NCBI RefSeq assembly: GCF_014648195.1
Contig: NZ_BMQQ01000002.1
Coordinates: 234,564-298,563, forward strand
DNA: 64,000 nucleotides
DNA from: Streptomyces purpureus
GTDB taxonomy: Bacteria > Actinomycetota > Actinomycetes > Streptomycetales > Streptomycetaceae
Direction: 5' to 3'
The position numbers and the translations under genes are program-made. Positions 60,743-64,000 of this stretch are shown here, in pieces; the stretch's first letter is position 1, and each line of letters begins with the position of its first letter. The notes under the pieces are model-generated. The model was not told where the DNA came from. It saw only the letters and a list, made by a program, of their open reading frames with translations, and ran no database searches.

Positions 60743-61009
60743 TCAGGCGGAGTTGACCAGCTCGACGAAGCCGCGGGGGGTGGTGACGGCGGTGACGGCG
60801 TCGTCGCTGAGCTCGACGCCGTATTCGCGTGAGATCACCGCGGCGGTCTCCAGGAGTGCGAGCGAGTCGTAGCCGAGGTCGGTGAAGAGCGCGTCGAGGA
60901 TGTCGCCGTCCATGTCGACGCTCTCGTCGGCGCCGGCGGCGCTGAGCAGGATCCGCTTGAGGTCGTCGAGGGTGAACGCGGCGACGGTGGTCGTTGCTTC
61001 GCTTGTCAT
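60743..61009 (-). CDS. Acyl carrier protein, copy 2
   Basis: The 88-residue ACP has its phosphopantetheine Ser49 in DLGYDSLALLETAAVISREYG. It is similar to copy 1 over the helix II region but differs at both ends. Its start overlaps the TcmI-type cyclase stop by 4 nt. A second ACP is unusual and may serve starter-unit or shunt chemistry. Confidence 0.92.
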   Translation of the reverse strand: MTSEATTTVAAFTLDDLKRILLSAAGADESVDMDGDILDALFTDLGYDSLALLETAAVISREYGVELSDDAVTAVTTPRGFVELVNSA

Positions 61010-61335
61010 GAGTCCTGCTCCCAGTGGTAGAACCGCTGCGCGATCGCGTCGGCGGGCGAACGCCAGGTCGCGGGGTCGTAGGCGGTGATGTGCTGCTTGA
61101 GGTCCTCGCTGATCCCCACGAAGAGGGGGTGCGAGCGGGCGGCGGCGATCCGCTCGCCGCCGTCGTCGGACTCGAAGTCCTGGAGGTGGAAGTACAGGCC
61201 CTGGTAGCTGAAGAGCTGCCGGCGGACGGTGCCCATGCGCTGCGGCATGTCCGTACGGTCGAAGTCGGCGAAGAGCTTGCCGACGTCGCCGACGGAGCTC
61301 GGATCCAGCCGGGCGACGATCAGGGTGCTGTGCAT
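61006..61335 (-). CDS. TcmI/JadI-family polyketide cyclase
   Basis: The 109-residue ferredoxin-fold cyclase starts MHSTLIVARLDPSSVGDVGKLFADFDRTDMPQRMGTVRRQLFSYQGLYFHLQDFE, the signature of the family that closes later rings in angucyclines and tetracenomycins. The length is standard. It is coupled to ACP copy 2. Confidence 0.93.
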   Translation of the reverse strand: MHSTLIVARLDPSSVGDVGKLFADFDRTDMPQRMGTVRRQLFSYQGLYFHLQDFESDDGGERIAAARSHPLFVGISEDLKQHITAYDPATWRSPADAIAQRFYHWEQDS

Positions 61336-61376
61336 CGGATGCTTCCTCGTTTCGGTAGGGGGCGTGGCCGGGCCGC

Positions 61377-62894
61377 TCAGGCGCCGGCGCGCGGGGCGCC
61401 CGGGCCGAACCAGGTGGTGAGCGCCTCGGTCAGGTCACCGCCGTCGGGCGTGGCCCAGGCGACATGTCCGTCGGGGCGCAGCAGCACCGCGCCGGTGCCG
61501 GTGAGCCGGTCGTCGGTGCTGGCCGCGGTGGTCACGTCGACCCGGTCGGCCCATGGGGCGGCCGACTCGCGCAGGGCCGGTTCGTCGGCGAGGTCGAGCA
61601 GGACGCCGCGGGCCGGGTGCAGCAGTCGCGTGGTGGTTGTGGCGCCCGCGTCGGTGACCAGGTCGCACGGCGGCATCCGCAGGCCGAGCAGCGGATGCGT
61701 GCCCGCGCCGAGGTCGTAGCGGATGTCGAGGCCGCTGACCATGCCGGCGAGGTGGGCGCCGACCTCCTCGTGGCGCAGCAGTTCGCCGAGGACGGCGCGC
61801 AGCGGCTCGACCTCAACGCCGCCGAGGTAGAGCAGCCCCTGCGCGCGGGTGTTGGTGAGCACCCGCTCGCCGACCGGGTGGCGCTCCTGGTGGTACGTGT
61901 CGAGGAGCGCCGCGTCCGCGCGGCCGGTGACGACCGCGGCGAGCTTCCAGCCGAGGTTCACCGCGTCCTGCACGCCGACGCTGAGGCCCTGCCCGCCGGC
62001 GGGTAGGTGGATGTGGGCGGCGTCCCCGGCGAGCAGGACCCGGCCGCGGCGGTACTCGGACACCAGCCGGGAGGCATCGGTGAACGAGCTGATCCAGCGG
62101 GCTTCGCCGTGGCTGACGTCCTCGCCGGTGAGGCGCTTCCACGCGCCGGCCACCTCGGCGAAGCCGGGCGGTGCGGTGCGTTCGCGGGGCGGGGCGCCGT
62201 GTTCGCAGACGATGACCCGGTCCAGGCCGTCGCTCAGCCGCGCGGACATGACCATGCCGCCCGCGACCCGCTCGCCGAGGAAGCGGGGCCGGATCTCGGC
62301 CCCGGCGATGTCGGCGAGGAACATCTCCCGGGTGGCGTCATGTCCGGGGAAGTCGAACCCGGCGGCCTGGCGGACGGTGCTGCGGCCGCCGTCGGCGCCG
62401 ACGAGGTACGCACAGCGCAGGACGCGCGGACCTTCCGGCGTGGAGAGGGAGACCTCGACCCGGTCGTCGAGCTGCTCGACGCCGGTGACCTCGTGGGCGC
62501 GCAGGACCGTGACGCCGAGTCCGGCGGCCCAGCGGGACAGGACGCCTTCGGTCTCGGTCTGTTCGACGTTGCGCACCCCGAAGTGGGCGCCGGGCAGCAC
62601 GTCGTAGTCCATCGGGATGCCGCCGAAGTGGCCCTTGGTGCTGATCTCGGGGCCGGTGAAGTGGTCCAGCAGGCCTCGCTGGTCGAAGACTTCGGTGGCA
62701 CGGGCGGTGAAGCCAAGGCCCCGGGATTCGGTGACGGGCTCGGCCAGCCGGTCGACGACGATCACTTCGGCGCCGCCGAGCCGCAGTTCGCCGGCGAGCA
62801 TCAGACCGGTGGGCCCGGCACCGGCGACGACGACCGCCGCGTCGAGGGCCGCTGTGCCGGGGGCGCTTGTGTCCGGGGCCGGGGTGCCGCTCAT
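61377..62894 (-). CDS. FAD-dependent aromatic monooxygenase, copy 2
   Basis: The 505-residue paralogue of copy 1 has AAVVVAGAGPTGLMLAGELRLGGAEVIVVDRL and VLLAGDAAHIHLPAGGQGLSVGVQDAVNLGWKLAAVV. Two such enzymes are typical of angucycline-derived pathways (JadH/JadF, GilOI/GilOIV), where one hydroxylates and the other dehydrates or oxidises the tetracycle. Its start overlaps the flavin reductase stop by 4 nt. Confidence 0.9.
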   Translation of the reverse strand: MSGTPAPDTSAPGTAALDAAVVVAGAGPTGLMLAGELRLGGAEVIVVDRLAEPVTESRGLGFTARATEVFDQRGLLDHFTGPEISTKGHFGGIPMDYDVLPGAHFGVRNVEQTETEGVLSRWAAGLGVTVLRAHEVTGVEQLDDRVEVSLSTPEGPRVLRCAYLVGADGGRSTVRQAAGFDFPGHDATREMFLADIAGAEIRPRFLGERVAGGMVMSARLSDGLDRVIVCEHGAPPRERTAPPGFAEVAGAWKRLTGEDVSHGEARWISSFTDASRLVSEYRRGRVLLAGDAAHIHLPAGGQGLSVGVQDAVNLGWKLAAVVTGRADAALLDTYHQERHPVGERVLTNTRAQGLLYLGGVEVEPLRAVLGELLRHEEVGAHLAGMVSGLDIRYDLGAGTHPLLGLRMPPCDLVTDAGATTTTRLLHPARGVLLDLADEPALRESAAPWADRVDVTTAASTDDRLTGTGAVLLRPDGHVAWATPDGGDLTEALTTWFGPGAPRAGA

Positions 62895-63460
62895 GCGGAC
62901 GCCTTGCGTCGTACGGGCTCCAGGGCCTGGCTCCAGGACACGACCTCGTCGAGCAGGAGGTCGACGAGGGCCGGGCTCTCCTCACCGGGCCGGAAGGTGG
63001 TCCGGTCGGCGAAGTCGGTGGCGAAGGTCAGCGCCACCTGCGTGCGTACCGTCGCGACCCGCAACTCGGCGAGGATCAGCCGCAGATGCTCCACGGCCCG
63101 GGTGGCGCCGACGGGGCCGTACCCGACGAATCCGGCGGCCTTGTTGCCCCACTCGGCGAACAGGAAGTCGATGGCGTTCTTCAGTGCCCCGGGCACGGAG
63201 TGGTTGTACTCGGGCGTGACGAAGACGAATCCGTCGAGCCGGTCGATCCGCTCGGCCCAGGCCTGCGTGTGCGGGTGGCTGTACATCCCCGCCATCGGGG
63301 GGATCGGCTCGTCGAGGTGCGGCAGCGCCTGCTCGGCGAGGTCGATGAGTTCGTACTCCGCGTCGTCGCGGCGGCTCGCGAGGGAGTGGACCCAGCGGGC
63401 TACCGCTTCGCCGTTGCGCCCCGGCCGGGTGCTGCCGAGGATGATGCCTATTCTGGTCAT
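62891..63460 (-). CDS. NAD(P)H-dependent FMN reductase
   Basis: The 189-residue flavodoxin-fold protein has IGIILGSTRPGRNGEAVARWV and FVTPEYNHSVPGALKNAIDFLFAEWGNKAAGFVGYG, the NADPH:FMN reductase signature. It may supply reduced flavin to the ABM-type oxygenase or another oxygenase of the cluster, as JadY does for JadG. Confidence 0.92.
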   Translation of the reverse strand: MTRIGIILGSTRPGRNGEAVARWVHSLASRRDDAEYELIDLAEQALPHLDEPIPPMAGMYSHPHTQAWAERIDRLDGFVFVTPEYNHSVPGALKNAIDFLFAEWGNKAAGFVGYGPVGATRAVEHLRLILAELRVATVRTQVALTFATDFADRTTFRPGEESPALVDLLLDEVVSWSQALEPVRRKASA

Positions 63461-63470
63461 GGGTACGCCT

Positions 63471-63794
63471 CTATTCCGCGCCGTCGGCCTGATAGGTCTC
63501 TTCGATTCCGATGAAGTTGTCGGTGATGGTGACGAACCTCCTGGCCATCAGCGGGGATTCGCGCAGGTCCTCGACGAGGCCGTTGTAGGCCGGTACGTCG
63601 TCGAAATGGACGAGGAAGAAGTTGGTGTGCCGGGCTCCGAACGCGGCGGCCCGGAAGGGACGGATATGGAGGAACGGCGAGTGCTTCCCAAGGATGGGAA
63701 ACACATGCTCCGCCTCGAATCCATCGCGATCGGCCGGGTCCATGAGGAACCATTCGGGTTCGAAGCGGACGCCGAGAAATGCCGTGTACTTCAC
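63471..63794 (-). CDS. Darcynin-like/ABM-fold small protein
   Basis: The 107-residue protein (MKYTAFLGVRFEPEWFLMDPADRDGFEAEHVFPILGKHSPFLHIRPFRAAAFGARHTNFFLVHFDDVPAYNGLVEDLRESPLMARRFVTITDNFIGIEE) looks like the Darcynin group of dimeric alpha-beta barrel proteins. The biochemical function of that group is unknown to me. GTG start, coupled by 4 nt to the upstream partial gene. It may be an oxygenase, cyclase or substrate carrier of the pathway. Confidence 0.65.
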   Translation of the reverse strand: MKYTAFLGVRFEPEWFLMDPADRDGFEAEHVFPILGKHSPFLHIRPFRAAAFGARHTNFFLVHFDDVPAYNGLVEDLRESPLMARRFVTITDNFIGIEETYQADGAE

Positions 63795-64000
63795 TGGACG
63801 TTCTCCTTGTGCTGCGAGCGGCCGGCGGGCCGTGCCGCGGGAAGACAGATCGCGGTGACGACGAGCGTGTCGCTCGCCGCCCAGCGTCCGGTGAGCCTGC
63901 GGAGCCGGCCCGCGCCCGGCACGTCCGGGAAGGACCGTGAAAGCCGGGCGACGAACCGGCCGGTGCCGGGATGGAAGGTGATGTGGGCGTCGCGGAAGCC
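63791..64000 (-). CDS. Partial gene, C-terminal 69 residues, unknown
   Basis: The frame is open to the right edge and ends in a TGA that overlaps the start of the Darcynin-like gene by 4 nt (GTGA). The visible part reads GFRDAHITFHPGTGRFVAR and ends CLPAARPAGRSQHKENVQ. I do not recognise it. Coupling shows it belongs to the same operon. Confidence 0.6.
   Translation of the reverse strand, partial: GFRDAHITFHPGTGRFVARLSRSFPDVPGAGRLRRLTGRWAASDTLVVTAICLPAARPAGRSQHKENVQ

Noticed and set aside
1..64000. tRNA, rRNA, insertion sequences or transposase genes
   Set aside because: I saw no tRNA-like cloverleaf with conserved loops, no rRNA sequence, and no transposase or integrase motif; the boundaries of the polyketide cluster carry no obvious mobile element within the window.

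Overview
The window looks like chromosomal Streptomyces DNA. It is uniformly GC-rich with strong G/C bias at third codon positions, uses GTG and TTG starts freely, overlaps coupled genes by 4 nt, and contains only rare TTA (bldA-type) codons. No sequence search could be run. Families are assigned by reading motifs and comparing with remembered family features.

Left part (1-7979): the end of an Excalibur-domain surface protein, a DHA2-type drug exporter below a GntR/FCD regulator, a secreted M9-type collagenase, an AraC-type regulator and a DnrK/TcmO-type O-methyltransferase. Region 8042-15341 is a catabolic island for anthranilate (2-aminobenzoate) by the CoA-thioester hybrid route: aryl-CoA ligase, FAD-monooxygenase/old-yellow-enzyme fusion, enoyl-CoA hydratase, acyl-CoA dehydrogenase, RidA protein and a PaaX-type regulator. 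Both of its promoter regions carry the same TGACTGTCGTCA sequence. Region 15528-17884 encodes arginine deiminase and catabolic ornithine carbamoyltransferase. Region 17941-22004 is the two-gene Pnkp-Hen1 RNA-repair system.

Middle part (22235-37411): mostly core or conserved genes, namely homocysteine methyltransferase, an F420-type LLM oxidoreductase, conserved small proteins, a MazG-like/AAA-ATPase pair, SepF, PolX, an RpiR regulator, and MeaB with both methylmalonyl-CoA mutase subunits. It also holds an unexpected homologue of the Bacillus Cyt cytolytic toxins (30858-31436) and a small XRE/HTH gene pair with two tandem palindromic operators.

Right part (37499 to beyond 64000): a type II polyketide cluster. 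The tailoring arm (37499-45086, one minus-strand operon) has a bicovalent-FAD (GilR-like) oxidase fused in frame to a methyltransferase, a tandem-domain antibiotic-biosynthesis monooxygenase (GilOII/JadG-like), an O-methyltransferase, dTDP-3-amino-sugar genes (3,4-ketoisomerase, aminotransferase, N-methyltransferase) and a glycosyltransferase. A MarR/MFS export pair, dTDP-glucose synthase and 4,6-dehydratase, and a TTA-containing orphan response regulator follow. A second minus-strand operon (63794-51904) carries KS-alpha, KS-beta, two ACPs, two acyltransferases, didomain aromatase/cyclase, TcmI-type cyclase, two FAD monooxygenases, flavin reductase, P450 and ferredoxin. This gene set best fits an angucyclinone-derived, gilvocarcin/ravidomycin-type aryl glycoside carrying a dimethylamino-dideoxyhexose. 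That product class is an inference. No ketoreductase is inside the window, and the cluster runs off the right edge.
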